39,695 nt of DNA, from contig JAATFX010000045.1 in the NCBI GenBank assembly GCA_015654925.1, positions 1 through 39,695 of the forward strand. Direction: 5' to 3'. Below the pieces are notes generated by a model. That model saw nothing but the letters and a program-made list of their open reading frames with translations, was not told where the DNA came from and made no database searches. Below are positions 1 through 8,801 of the stretch, one piece after another; within the stretch, counting starts at the first letter, position 1; every line of letters starts with the position of its first letter. A program made the translations under genes and the position numbers. This stretch comes from Enterobacterales bacterium. GTDB taxonomy: Bacteria; Pseudomonadota; Gammaproteobacteria; Enterobacterales; Enterobacteriaceae.

Positions 1-54
1 AATACCGGCCTGTCACGCCGGGGGTCGCGGGTTCGAGTCCCGTCCGCACCGCCA
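1..54 (+). tRNA. aspT: tRNA-Asp (GTC), 5' end cut off by window
   Basis: This is the 3' part of a tRNA-Asp gene, from the anticodon stem to an encoded CCA end at 52-54. The anticodon GTC is at 12-14 inside the loop TGTCACG, and the T arm reads GGTTCGAGTCC. The bases match the E. coli aspartate tRNA almost throughout. With tRNA-Trp directly downstream this is the pair that follows the rrnC rRNA operon in E. coli, so an rRNA operon probably ends just left of the window; that is inference. Confidence 0.95.
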
Positions 55-62
55 CCCTATTT

Positions 63-138
63 AGGGGCGTAGTTCAATTGGTAGAGCACCGGTCTCCAAA
101 ACCGGGTGTTGGGAGTTCGAGTCTCTCCGCCCCTGCCA
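63..138 (+). tRNA. trpT: tRNA-Trp (CCA)
   Basis: This is a complete 76-nt tRNA-Trp gene with the anticodon CCA at 96-98, an acceptor stem AGGGGCG paired with CGCCCCT, a normal T arm and an encoded CCA end. It lies 8 nt after tRNA-Asp and before a strong terminator, so both are probably processed from the tail of one rRNA operon transcript. Confidence 0.98.
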
Positions 139-141
139 GAT

Positions 142-178
142 AAAAAAAAGCCCTTCGCTAACGCGAGGGGCTTTTTTT
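142..178 (+). terminator. Intrinsic terminator of the rRNA/tRNA transcript
   Basis: The stem AGCCCTTCGC / GCGAGGGGCT (10 bp with one G-T pair) closes a TAAC loop. It is flanked by an A-run upstream and seven T downstream, so it could work on both strands. It is placed right after tRNA-Trp. Confidence 0.9.
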
Positions 179-1073
179 GCCTTCTTGACTGTAACCGTAC
201 AGCACTCAGCCATTGATCGAACGTTGAAAATAACGACTGGCGGCAAGATGGCTAAATTAATGATAGAGTTTTCATTCGTGAACATTCATATTAAATAGCT
301 CGTCGGTTTTAATAAAATAATAATAAGCTAGTTTCGCGTAAATACAGCCCATGAATGCAGAAAAAAATAATATCCACTCATTCTGGCAGCATTGGAACAT
401 ATTCTCAGCGGTACTGTTCTGGGAAAATTTCTCATGTTCTGAGAACGGGGGCCGCAGGGTTTACAGGGATTTTGATGGGCAAACGGGGCCGGCATGCTGG
501 CCGGTTGGCTATGGTTCTCCGCACACGCTGCTATCGCCGGCTTAAGCGAAGGATTTGCCGGGGTTTAGTCGGGTTTATCTTAGCGCCGCCGATAGGCACG
601 GCCCTGGGGGATCGGTCTTTAAGCCGCGGGCGCGCATAAGTGCCCATGGATAAAAGCAATATTGTCCATGTAAAAAAATCATTTTGGCTATGGTAATTTT
701 TATGCTTTGATATCCAGTTGTTATTCCCCACCCTAAGTTACCACTCAAAGTGCGAGAAAACGCGCTATTCGCAGCCTCAAATCAATAGCAGTTTTGTACA
801 TGCCAGTTTCCTCATTGGTTGCGATAATAATTAATTTTATAGTAGGTAATTGCTTATTATTAAAGCATTTCTTTTCCTTTCTCAATAACGCCCGAACAAA
901 AAATATATCCATAACTTGCGGATTTAAATAAAGAATACTGTGACCGGCGCAGCCCTTATTTATCAAAAATGTGATGTAACCCGATATAAAAATACGTTTT
1001 TTTGTTTAGTTTTATTATTGCTAGCTATTCTATTGGTATCAGCACCCTTTATGATGATAAGAGGATAATGACT
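179..1073. other. Intergenic region, AT-rich with a GC-rich patch; no gene seen
   Basis: This stretch of about 0.9 kb separates the tRNA terminator from ytfQ. Short open frames in it have no ribosome binding site and no recognisable family. It is AT-rich except for about 435-640, which is GC-rich and gives hydrophobic, glycine-rich peptides in alternating frames, as a decayed membrane-protein gene might. The last 100 bp must hold the ytfQ promoter. A left half of a CRP-like site (TGTGA, 970-974) has no matching right half, so I do not call it. Confidence 0.5.
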
Positions 1074-2030
1074 ATGTGGAAGCGTTTACTTTTAGTGTCC
1101 GCCATTTCTGTTGCCATGTCTTCAGTGGCTTTTGCCGAGTCGCTAACCGTCGGTTTTTCTCAGGTTGGTTCTGAGTCCGGCTGGCGTGCGGCAGAAACCT
1201 CGGTGGCAAAAAGTGAAGCACAGAAACGCGGAATTACCCTGAAAATCGCCGACGGACAACAAAAACAGGAAAATCAGATTAAAGCGGTTCGTTCATTCAT
1301 TGCCCAAGGTGTTGATGCTATTTTTATCGCGCCGGTGGTGCAAACGGGCTGGGAGCCGGTGCTGCAGGAAGCTAAAAGCGCCAAGATTCCGGTATTCCTA
1401 CTCGATCGCGCCATTAAAGTAAAAGATGACTCTCTTTATGTGGCGGTAGTCACGGCCGACAATGTCTACGAAGGCCAGCTGATAGGCGACTGGCTGGTTA
1501 AAACCGTGGGTAGCAAACCTTGTAACGTGGTGGAATTGCAGGGCACCGTGGGCGCCAGCGTGGCCATCGATCGCAAGAAAGGCTTTGCCGACGCGATTGC
1601 CAAAGCGCCCGGTATAAAAATCATTCGTTCCCAATCTGGCGACTTTACCCGCAGTAAAGGTAAAGAAGTTATGGAAAGCTTTATCAAAGCTGAAAACAAC
1701 GGCAAGAATATCTGCATGGTATATGCACATAACGACGATATGGTCATCGGCGCCATTCAGGCAATTAAAGAAGCAGGCTTGAAACCCGGTAAAGATATTC
1801 TGACGGGTTCTATCGACGGCGTGCCGGATATCTATAAAGCGATGCTGGCCGGCGAAGCCAATGCGAATGTTGAATTAACGCCAAATATGGCCGGGCCGGC
1901 GTTTGATGCGCTGGAAAAATACAAGAAAGACGGCACCCTGCCCCCCAAAATCATTAAAACCCAAAGTAAATTATATTTACCCGCTGATGCACAGGCCCAG
2001 TTGGACTTGAAAAAAGGTATGGGCTACTAA
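1074..2030 (+). CDS. ytfQ: Galactofuranose ABC transporter, periplasmic binding protein YtfQ
   Basis: This is the substrate-binding protein of a CUT2-family sugar ABC importer; in E. coli YtfQ binds galactofuranose in the periplasm. The 318 residues equal the E. coli length, and long blocks are near identical to it as I recall it (for example VGFSQVGSESGWRAAET near the N-terminus). A signal peptide is visible: MWKR, a hydrophobic stretch, then a cleavage site after AFA at about residue 21. The start at 1074 is preferred because GAGGA at 1061-1065 is 8 nt upstream; the ATG at 1068 is too close and an upstream in-frame start at 1002 adds 24 residues with no counterpart. The genes for the ATPase and two permeases follow. 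Confidence 0.96.
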   Translation: MWKRLLLVSAISVAMSSVAFAESLTVGFSQVGSESGWRAAETSVAKSEAQKRGITLKIADGQQKQENQIKAVRSFIAQGVDAIFIAPVVQTGWEPVLQEAKSAKIPVFLLDRAIKVKDDSLYVAVVTADNVYEGQLIGDWLVKTVGSKPCNVVELQGTVGASVAIDRKKGFADAIAKAPGIKIIRSQSGDFTRSKGKEVMESFIKAENNGKNICMVYAHNDDMVIGAIQAIKEAGLKPGKDILTGSIDGVPDIYKAMLAGEANANVELTPNMAGPAFDALEKYKKDGTLPPKIIKTQSKLYLPADAQAQLDLKKGMGY

Positions 2031-2090
2031 TAACCGAGATGTTGTATCGCGATAAAAGCGATCAAACATTACGTCGTACTTGCTATCCCT

Positions 2091-2123
2091 TAGGGTTGAG
2101 CCGCGGAAGCGGGGCTCAACCTT
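2091..2123 (+). repeat. Strong hairpin between ytfQ and ytfR
   Basis: GGTTGAGCC at 2094-2102 pairs perfectly with GGCTCAACC at 2113-2121. The loop can form two more pairs closed by a GGAA tetraloop. There is no T-run after it. In sugar and amino-acid ABC operons such a structure after the binding-protein gene commonly protects that part of the mRNA or reduces read-through, so the binding protein is made in excess. That role here is inference. Confidence 0.75.
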
Positions 2124-2296
2124 CAGGGGATACCCATGCTGAATTGCGTGAATACCTCCCGGCGCATTTGTACCTGACGAAGACGTTTCTGCTGCACTTG
2201 GCCCTTGGCGCCATCTTCGGCACTGATAGTCGCTGGCCCGATCCTTAACGACATTGTTAAGACTGTTTTTTCGGCTGTGTTTTAGGAGCGATAACC

Positions 2297-3805
2297 GTGA
2301 GTACTAACGATAGTCATGATGATGTATTACTCGAAATCAGCGGTCTGAGCAAAACCTTTCCCGGCGTGAAGGCCCTGAACAATGTGTCGTTAACCCTCAA
2401 GCGCGGCGAAATCATGGCGCTGCTCGGGGAGAACGGGGCGGGGAAATCCACCCTGATTAAAGCGTTAACCGGGGTATATCAGCGCGATAGCGGCTCCGTC
2501 GTTCTCGACGGTCAGGATATCCACCCCAAGAATACCGCCCATGCGCAATCCCTGGGCATCGGTACCGTATATCAGGAAGTCAACCTGCTGCCTAATCTCT
2601 CGGTGGCGGATAATTTATTTATCGGCCGTGAACCGCGGCGGTTTGGTTTTATCGATCGCCAGGAAATTAACCGCCGGGCGGAAACCCTGCTCGCCGGGTA
2701 TGGTTTTTCGCTGGATGTCACCGAGCCTCTGGGACATTTTTCGGTGGCGATGCAGCAAATCGTGGCGATTTGCCGCGCGGTGGATCTTTCCGCCAAAGTG
2801 CTCATCCTGGATGAGCCTACCGCCAGCCTTGACGCTAACGAAGTCGAAATGCTGTTTACCATTATGCGGCAGTTGCGCGATCGGGGAATCAGCCTGATTT
2901 TTGTCACGCACTTTCTCGATCAAGTGTACAAAATTACCGATCGTATTACGGTGCTGCGCAATGGCGAATTTGTCGGCACGCGCAATACCCGCGAACTTCC
3001 CCATATTGAATTGATTAAGATGATGCTGGGCCGCGAGCTGGGCGAAAACGCCCTGCAGCGGGCCGGACGAACTCTGCACAGCGATAAACCCATCGTGGCC
3101 TTTGAAGGATACGGCAAAAAAAATACCATCGCCCCTTTCGACCTGGAAGTCAGGCCGGGGGAAATCGTTGGCCTGGCCGGACTGCTGGGATCGGGCCGGA
3201 CCGAAACCGCGGAAGTGATCTTCGGTATCCGCGCGGCGGATTCCGGCACCGCCTGGATCAAAGGCAAAAAACAGGCCATACGCTCGCCGAATAAGGCGTC
3301 CCGGCTGGGATTGGGCTTTTGCCCGGAAGATCGTAAAACCGACGGTATTATCGCCGCCGCATCGGTGCGGGAGAATATTATCCTGGCCCTGCAGGTGCAG
3401 CGCGGATGGCTTCGTCCCATCTCCCGCAAGGAGCAAAATAATATCGCCGAGCGGTTTATCCGGCAGTTGGATATCCGTACGCCCAGCGCCGATCAGCCGA
3501 TCGAATTCCTGTCCGGCGGCAACCAGCAAAAGGTCCTACTCTCGCGCTGGCTGCTGACCAAACCGCAATTCCTGATCCTGGATGAGCCCACGCGCGGCAT
3601 TGACGTCGGCGCCCACGCCGAGATCATCCGTTTAATCGAAACCTTGTGTGCCGACGGACTCGCCCTGCTGGTCATTTCATCCGAGCTGGAAGAACTGGTG
3701 GGCTATGCCGACCGGGTGGTTATTTTGCGCGACCGGAAACATATCGCGGCCATACCGCTCGATAAATTATCGGTGAGCGCGATTATGAACGCCATTGCCG
3801 CCTAA
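2297..3805 (+). CDS. ytfR: Galactofuranose ABC transporter, ATP-binding protein YtfR
   Basis: This is a double-domain sugar-transport ATPase of 502 residues (E. coli 500). The first half has a Walker A motif GENGAGKST at about 44-52 and a Walker B VLILDEPTASLD. The second half has a degenerate P-loop (GLLGSGRTE), a good signature SGGNQQKVLLSRW and Walker B FLILDEPTRGID. One good and one degenerate nucleotide site is normal for CUT2 ATPases. The start is GTG at 2297 with TAGGAG 8 nt upstream. It works at the inner face of the membrane with YtfT and YjfF. A 266-nt gap with a hairpin separates it from ytfQ, while the permease genes follow closely. Confidence 0.96.
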   Translation: MSTNDSHDDVLLEISGLSKTFPGVKALNNVSLTLKRGEIMALLGENGAGKSTLIKALTGVYQRDSGSVVLDGQDIHPKNTAHAQSLGIGTVYQEVNLLPNLSVADNLFIGREPRRFGFIDRQEINRRAETLLAGYGFSLDVTEPLGHFSVAMQQIVAICRAVDLSAKVLILDEPTASLDANEVEMLFTIMRQLRDRGISLIFVTHFLDQVYKITDRITVLRNGEFVGTRNTRELPHIELIKMMLGRELGENALQRAGRTLHSDKPIVAFEGYGKKNTIAPFDLEVRPGEIVGLAGLLGSGRTETAEVIFGIRAADSGTAWIKGKKQAIRSPNKASRLGLGFCPEDRKTDGIIAAASVRENIILALQVQRGWLRPISRKEQNNIAERFIRQLDIRTPSADQPIEFLSGGNQQKVLLSRWLLTKPQFLILDEPTRGIDVGAHAEIIRLIETLCADGLALLVISSELEELVGYADRVVILRDRKHIAAIPLDKLSVSAIMNAIAA

Positions 3806-3819
3806 GGAGCGTGAAAGTT

Positions 3820-4836
3820 ATGTCTGGTTCAACGTCATCCGAAACTAAAGTTGTTGTCGCCAGGCGGTGGCCGGTCGGCATGCCGCAGTTGGCCGCCCTG
3901 GTGGTAGTGTTAGTGGTTGACAGTATCGTCGCCAATAATTTTTTTTCCATCCATATCCAGGACGGGAGGCTGTTCGGCAGCGTTATCGATATTCTAAATC
4001 GCTGTGCCCCGGTGGCGCTGCTGTCGATCGGCATGACCCTGGTTATCGCCACCGGCGGCATTGATTTGTCGGTGGGGGCGGTGATGGCGATTGCCGGCGC
4101 GGTTACCGCCACGCTGACCGTGCAGGGGTATAGCCTGCCGGTTATTATTCTGGCGACGCTGGGCGTGGGGGTGCTCTCCGGCCTGTGGAACGGGGTGTTG
4201 GTGGCGTTGCTGAAAATACAGCCCTTCGTGGCGACGCTGATCTTGATGGTCGCCGGCCGGGGCGTGGCGCAACTGGTCACCGAGGGCCAGATTATCACCT
4301 TCAATAATCCGTCCCTGTCCTGGTTCGGCAGCGGTTCGCTGCTGTTTTTCCCGGTACCGGTCTTTATCACCTTGATTACGCTGGTCCTGGCCTGGCTGCT
4401 GACGCGGAAAACCGCCTTGGGGCTGTTTATCGAAGCGGTGGGAATCAATATCCGCGCGGCAAAGAATGCCGGGGTCAAAACGCGGATTATCGTGATGTCC
4501 ACCTACGTCCTGAGCGGACTATGCGCTGCTATCGCCGGCCTGATCGTGACCGCGGATATCCGCGGCGCGGATGCCAATAACGCGGGTTTGTGGCTGGAAC
4601 TGGATGCCATTCTGGCGGTGGTGATCGGCGGCGCCTCGCTGATGGGCGGGCGCTTTAATCTTTTTCTTTCGATATTGGGCGCGTTGATTATACAGGGGAT
4701 GAATACCGGTATTTTACTGTCGGGATTCCAGCCTGAACTGAATCAGGTGGTCAAAGCCGTGGTCGTGCTCTGCGTGCTGGTAATGCAGTCGCCCAAGTTC
4801 ATCGCTTATATCCGCAGGAGCCGCCGCCATGCTTAA
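3820..4836 (+). CDS. ytfT: Galactofuranose ABC transporter, permease YtfT
   Basis: This inner-membrane permease of the BPD_transp_2 family has 338 residues (E. coli about 341) and roughly nine to ten hydrophobic segments. Family motifs are clear: IATGGIDLSVGAVMAIAGA in the first third and an ILAVVIGGASLMGGR loop in the last third, which normally contacts the ATPase. The start at 3820 is chosen because AAGGAG lies 10 nt upstream; the GTG at 3811 almost touches that site. Its last codons overlap the start of yjfF, so the two permeases are probably coupled in translation and form a heterodimeric channel. Confidence 0.95.
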   Translation: MSGSTSSETKVVVARRWPVGMPQLAALVVVLVVDSIVANNFFSIHIQDGRLFGSVIDILNRCAPVALLSIGMTLVIATGGIDLSVGAVMAIAGAVTATLTVQGYSLPVIILATLGVGVLSGLWNGVLVALLKIQPFVATLILMVAGRGVAQLVTEGQIITFNNPSLSWFGSGSLLFFPVPVFITLITLVLAWLLTRKTALGLFIEAVGINIRAAKNAGVKTRIIVMSTYVLSGLCAAIAGLIVTADIRGADANNAGLWLELDAILAVVIGGASLMGGRFNLFLSILGALIIQGMNTGILLSGFQPELNQVVKAVVVLCVLVMQSPKFIAYIRRSRRHA

Positions 4837-5869
4837 ACGTAATCTTCCTTTGGTTATCACGATCGCGGTATTTGTGGTTGGCTATCTTTTCTGCCTGAGC
4901 CAGTTTCCCGGCTTCGCGTCGTCGCGGGTTATTTGTAATATCCTCACGGACAACGCTTTTCTCGGCATTATCGCGGTGGGTATGACGTTTGTGATTATTT
5001 CCGGCGGTATCGACCTGTCCGTGGGATCGGTCATTGCGTTCACCGGCGTTTTCCTGGCGCGGGTCATCGGCGATTATCACCTGTCGCCGTTGCTGGCTTT
5101 CCCCCTGGTATTAATCATGGGCTGCGGTTTCGGCGCGTTTATGGGCTGGCTGATCGATACCCTGAAAATCCCGGCGTTTATTATTACCCTAGCGGGCATG
5201 TTTTTTTTGCGCGGCGCCAGTTATCTGGTCTCGGAGGAATCGCTGCCGATCGACCATCCGATCTATGAAACGCTGTCCGGGCTGGCCTGGCAAATTCCCG
5301 GCGGAGGGCGCCTGAGCGCCATGGCGGTATTAATGCTGCTGGTGATGGTGTTCGGCATCCTGCTGGCCCGTTATACGCAGTTCGGCAGCCAGGTCTATGC
5401 CATTGGCGGTAACGCTACGGCCGCCAATCTGATGGGAGTTTCCACCCGCAGCACCACTATCCGTATTTATATGCTTTCCACCGGCCTCGCCACGCTGGCG
5501 GGCATTGTCTTTTCCATCTACACCTCGGCGGGATATGCGCTGGCGGGCATGGGCGTGGAACTGGATGCCATTGCCTCGGTGGTGATCGGCGGCACGCTGC
5601 TGAGCGGCGGTATCGGTACGGTATTCGGCACCTTGTTCGGCGTCATGATCCAGGGGCTGATCCAGACCTATATCAACTTTGACGGCACCCTGAGCTCCTG
5701 GTGGACCAAGATTGTAATAGGCATCTTGCTGTTTGCGTTTATCACCTTGCAGCGGCTGCTGAACTCGCTGTGGGAGAACAAGCAGAATGCGAAGGTCACG
5801 TCCATCCCCATCGCGCGTAATTCCGCGCTCGATACGCCGCGCGGCAACTCGACCGTGCCGCCGGCATAA
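4829..5869 (+). CDS. yjfF: Galactofuranose ABC transporter, permease YjfF
   Basis: This is the second permease of the system, 346 residues against about 331 in E. coli; the extra length is a polar C-terminal tail after the last membrane segment. Family motifs IISGGIDLSVGSVIAFTG and IASVVIGGTLLSGG are present. It starts 8 nt inside ytfT with AGGAG just upstream of the ATG. It is the last gene of the operon: the next gene is hdfR on the opposite strand, about 100 nt away. I see no regulator or galactofuranose-processing enzyme next to it. Confidence 0.95.
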   Translation: MLKRNLPLVITIAVFVVGYLFCLSQFPGFASSRVICNILTDNAFLGIIAVGMTFVIISGGIDLSVGSVIAFTGVFLARVIGDYHLSPLLAFPLVLIMGCGFGAFMGWLIDTLKIPAFIITLAGMFFLRGASYLVSEESLPIDHPIYETLSGLAWQIPGGGRLSAMAVLMLLVMVFGILLARYTQFGSQVYAIGGNATAANLMGVSTRSTTIRIYMLSTGLATLAGIVFSIYTSAGYALAGMGVELDAIASVVIGGTLLSGGIGTVFGTLFGVMIQGLIQTYINFDGTLSSWWTKIVIGILLFAFITLQRLLNSLWENKQNAKVTSIPIARNSALDTPRGNSTVPPA

Positions 5870-5908
5870 CGGGCCGGCCACGGGCCTATAACCGGCTTTC
5901 AGGGCATC

Positions 5909-5924
5909 CGGGGCCATTGCCCCG
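5909..5924. terminator. Possible hairpin between convergent yjfF and hdfR
   Basis: CGGGGC and GCCCCG form a perfect 6-bp stem around CATT in the gap between two converging genes. There is no T-run on either side, so it is at best a weak or Rho-assisted terminator. Confidence 0.35.
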
Positions 5925-5972
5925 CTTCTGGTCCCCGCCCAAGTGGATAACGGCATGGCGGGTCCTGGACGG

Positions 5973-6791
5973 TTACATGACCGGGGTTTTCAGCAATTGG
6001 CGGATGAGGGTGCGTTGATCGCTATTTTGTAACCAAACGGCATATAAAGGCCGTACCAGGGGCGGCATATCCGCCACGATGTTCAAGTCGGGATAGAGTT
6101 CGGCCCAATGGCTGGGTAAAAACACGCATGCCCCGGTGGCCGGCAGCAGGCTGCGGGCCAGCAGGGCGGAAGTGGTGCTCATGACCGGCAGCGGATGGGC
6201 TATCAGCAGGCGGCTTTCGTGGGTATGGAAATCCGCTCCCCACTCTAGCCGGATATAGGGCCGTTCGCCTTCTTCAGGTTCGGCCGAGGCGGTGAACAGG
6301 GATAATGAAAAATTGCCCAGGAGCTGGCAGGTCAATTCCTCCATTTTTGGCGCTTCGGTGGTAATCAGCAAATCTAATTGCCGTTCATGCAGTTGATTTA
6401 TCAGCGCATGGCGTAACGCGATACGGGCTTCCAACTGTAAAGCGGGGCGCTGTTGATATAATAATTGTAACCATTGTCCAAGCCACGTTTCCCAAAGTGA
6501 CGCGGTGGCGCCAATGGATAACAGGTTATGCTGCAGCGAACTCGTCACGTCTTTTTTGGCCAGTTGCCAGGTGGACATCAGATTTTCCGCATAGGGCAAC
6601 AGCCGCTCTCCCGCTGGCGTCAGCCGGATATTATTACGGTGCCGGGTAAACAAACTGACCCCTAACTGCGTTTCCAATTGGCGTATGCGAAAGCTTATCG
6701 CCGACTGCGTCAGATAGAGCGCTTCCGCCGCGCGGCCAAAGTGTCGCGTCCTGCTAACTTCCAAAAAGGTTTTCAGTAATTCCGTGTCCAT
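5973..6791 (-). CDS. hdfR: LysR-family regulator HdfR
   Basis: This LysR-type regulator has 272 residues (E. coli 279). The winged helix-turn-helix covers roughly residues 1-60 and is almost identical to E. coli HdfR ([19 protein letters not shown] at the start). The effector domain is more diverged. In E. coli HdfR represses the flagellar master operon flhDC and is itself under H-NS; targets here are unknown. The start at 6791 is chosen over an in-frame ATG at 6851 because GGAGA lies just upstream and the family begins there. It diverges from maoP, as in E. coli. Confidence 0.93.
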   Translation of the reverse strand: MDTELLKTFLEVSRTRHFGRAAEALYLTQSAISFRIRQLETQLGVSLFTRHRNNIRLTPAGERLLPYAENLMSTWQLAKKDVTSSLQHNLLSIGATASLWETWLGQWLQLLYQQRPALQLEARIALRHALINQLHERQLDLLITTEAPKMEELTCQLLGNFSLSLFTASAEPEEGERPYIRLEWGADFHTHESRLLIAHPLPVMSTTSALLARSLLPATGACVFLPSHWAELYPDLNIVADMPPLVRPLYAVWLQNSDQRTLIRQLLKTPVM

Positions 6792-6857
6792 GGCTGTCTC
6801 CAAAATTTTTTTATCGTTATGATTTAAATGTTTTGTTTTACAGAAAGTCAAGCCTAT

Positions 6858-6874
6858 CTAATACTCCGCGCCAT
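6858..6874 (+). promoter_or_regulatory. maoS: Probable maoS site of the Ori macrodomain system
   Basis: In E. coli the Ori macrodomain is set up by the protein MaoP and one 17-bp site, maoS, just upstream of maoP. The 17 bases here (CTAATACTCCGCGCCAT) sit in that position between hdfR and maoP and agree with maoS as I remember it. I cannot check the letters against a reference, so the call rests on memory and position. Confidence 0.6.
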
Positions 6875-6912
6875 AAACAGTACGGCTTGTGAAAGGATGG
6901 GGAGCGCTTAAG

Positions 6913-7251
6913 ATGGCGGACAGCTTTTCTACTACCAATCGTTATTTCGATAACAAGAATTACCCGCGCGGGTTTTCCCGACACGGACACTTCACTATTC
7001 GGGAAGCTCAACTGCTGGAACGTTGCGGCCATGCCTACAACAATCTGGACAGCGGCAAGCGTGAGCCGGTAACCGAGGAAGAACAACAATTCGTGGCGGT
7101 GTGCCACGGGCAGCGCGAACCTTCCACGGAACATGAGAAAGTCTGGTTTAAGTATATCGAACATATTCGCCGGCCCAAGCGGTTTCATACCCTGTCGGGC
7201 GGGAAACCGCAGATGGATGTGGTGGAAGACTATACCGACAGCGAAGATTAA
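6913..7251 (+). CDS. maoP: Macrodomain Ori protein MaoP (YifE family)
   Basis: This small protein of 112 residues equals the E. coli length and keeps its main blocks ([42 protein letters not shown], acidic tail DYTDSED). In E. coli it acts with maoS to keep the Ori region of the chromosome as a macrodomain, limiting contacts with distant DNA. The start at 6913 has GGGGAG 8 nt upstream; the in-frame ATG at 6889 has no ribosome site and adds eight unmatched residues. The gene is divergent from hdfR and convergent with comM. Confidence 0.93.
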   Translation: MADSFSTTNRYFDNKNYPRGFSRHGHFTIREAQLLERCGHAYNNLDSGKREPVTEEEQQFVAVCHGQREPSTEHEKVWFKYIEHIRRPKRFHTLSGGKPQMDVVEDYTDSED

Positions 7252-7258
7252 TTCCGGC

Positions 7259-7276
7259 ATGGGGCGCTGGCCCCAT
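7259..7276. terminator. Hairpin between convergent maoP and comM
   Basis: ATGGGGC at 7259-7265 pairs with GCCCCAT at 7270-7276 around a 4-nt loop, a perfect 7-bp stem just after the maoP stop. The comM stop codon lies immediately beyond it. The following sequence is T-rich but not a clean T-run, so this is a moderate bidirectional terminator candidate. Confidence 0.55.
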
Positions 7277-7277
7277 A

Positions 7278-8801
7278 TCATTCTATTTGCAGCCAAAGTT
7301 GTTGCAGCAAACGATCGATACTGCGATAACTTACGGCCTCCGCCAGATGACCGCGCTGTATCTGAGTTACCCCCGCCAAATCCGCCAGCGTACGCGCCAC
7401 TTTCAGCGTCCGATGCCAGGCCCGCACCGACAGTCCCAGTTTTTCCATCACCGTCTCCAGGAACACCGCATCCTCTTCGCTGAGACGGCAATGTAAAGCC
7501 ACGTCCTGATTATTCAGATGCGCGTTGATTTTTTGGCAGCGCCGCAGCTGAATGAGCCGCGCCTCCTGCACCCTGGCCCTGACCGTTGCGCTGGTTTCAC
7601 CCGAACGGCGCTGTTGGCGCAGCATGCCCGGCGGCAACAGCGGCACTTCGATGGACATATCGAAGCGATCGAGGAAGGGCCCGGACAACCGGTTGAGGTA
7701 GCGTAAGGTTTGCTGGGGCCCGCTGCGGCTATGCACGCCCTTATGATCCCCCGAGGGGCTGGGGTTCATCGCCCCGACCAGTTGGAAGCGCGCCGGAAAC
7801 AGCACCTTGGCCTGCGCGCGGGAAATAGTGATTTCCCCGGCTTCCAGCGGCTCGCGCAAGGCATCGAGCACCCGTCGTTGAAATTCCGGCAGTTCGTCAA
7901 GAAACAACACCCCGTTGTGGGCCAGCGAAATTTCCCCCGGGCGGGGCAGGGAACCGCCGCCGACCAGCGCCGCCATCGAGGCGCTGTGGTGAGGCGCGCG
8001 AAACGGCCTTTGGCGCCACTGAACGAGTGCGGCGGCAGGATTCGTCAGGCTGATAAGCGAAGCGGTCTCTATGGCCTCTATATCGCTTAAGGGAGGCATT
8101 AATCCGGGCAGCCGGCTGGCCAGCATGGTTTTACCGGTGCCGGGCGGGCCGATAAGCAGCAAATTATGGCCGCCGGCGGCGGCAATCTCCAGCGCGCGTT
8201 TGGCCTGCTGCTGGCCGGTAATATCGTTCAGGTCGGTGCCGCCATATTCCATGGGCGCAGCGTCGGCGGTGGGAACGGACGCCAGTTCGCCCTGGTTTTG
8301 CAGAAACCGGCACACCTCCTGCAAATGGGCGGCGACCAGCACGCCGCTGTTGGGCACCAGCCCGACTTCGCTGCGGTTATGGTGCGATAGTATCAACTGG
8401 CGCCGCGCCGACGCCGACGCCAGGGCGGCGGGAATGGCGCCCTGCACCGGCCGCAGCTCCCCGGACAGCGCCAACTCCCCCAGGAACTCATGATCGGCCA
8501 TTTTTTGCGCCGGCAACTGCTCCGACGCGGCCAGAATGGCCAGGGCGATAGGTAAATCATAGCGGCCGCCCTCTTTAGGCAAGTCGGCCGGCGCCAGGCT
8601 CACGGTAATGCGCCGCGCCGGAAAGTCGAAACCGTTGTTGAGCAGCGCGCTGCGCACCCGGTCGCGCGCGCCCTTTACCGTGGCGTCGGGCAGTCCCACC
8701 AGGGTAAAGCCGGGCAACCCTTTACTGATATGGGCTTCCACCGAGATCAACGGCGCCTGGATGCCGATTGACGCACGGGTATAAATCAACGCTAGCGACA
8801 T
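7278..8801 (-). CDS. comM: ComM/YifB family AAA+ ATPase (Mg-chelatase-like)
   Basis: This 507-residue protein (E. coli YifB about 506) has the ComM layout: an N-terminal ChlI-like domain, a central AAA+ ATPase with Walker A GPPGTGKTM and Walker B GVLFLDELPEF, and a C-terminal Mg-chelatase domain ending in a VSYRSIDRLL helix. In Vibrio cholerae ComM is a hexameric helicase that extends branch migration during natural transformation; in enterobacteria its role is less clear. The start at 8801 has AAGGAG just upstream; a longer in-frame start at 8840 is unlikely. Its promoter must lie in the 8802-9093 gap, which is shared with the ilv leader. Confidence 0.92.
   Translation of the reverse strand: MSLALIYTRASIGIQAPLISVEAHISKGLPGFTLVGLPDATVKGARDRVRSALLNNGFDFPARRITVSLAPADLPKEGGRYDLPIALAILAASEQLPAQKMADHEFLGELALSGELRPVQGAIPAALASASARRQLILSHHNRSEVGLVPNSGVLVAAHLQEVCRFLQNQGELASVPTADAAPMEYGGTDLNDITGQQQAKRALEIAAAGGHNLLLIGPPGTGKTMLASRLPGLMPPLSDIEAIETASLISLTNPAAALVQWRQRPFRAPHHSASMAALVGGGSLPRPGEISLAHNGVLFLDELPEFQRRVLDALREPLEAGEITISRAQAKVLFPARFQLVGAMNPSPSGDHKGVHSRSGPQQTLRYLNRLSGPFLDRFDMSIEVPLLPPGMLRQQRRSGETSATVRARVQEARLIQLRRCQKINAHLNNQDVALHCRLSEEDAVFLETVMEKLGLSVRAWHRTLKVARTLADLAGVTQIQRGHLAEAVSYRSIDRLLQQLWLQIE

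Noticed and set aside
351..639. Two overlapping open frames (64 and 94 codons) before ytfQ
   Set aside because: No ribosome site, no family and strange composition; treated as part of a possibly decayed patch and not as genes.
960..990. CRP-like half site TGTGA upstream of ytfQ
   Set aside because: The second half does not match TCACA and no good -35/-10 pair is in register.
2039..2248. 69-codon frame between ytfQ and ytfR
   Set aside because: It runs through the hairpin, lacks a ribosome site and has no recognisable family.
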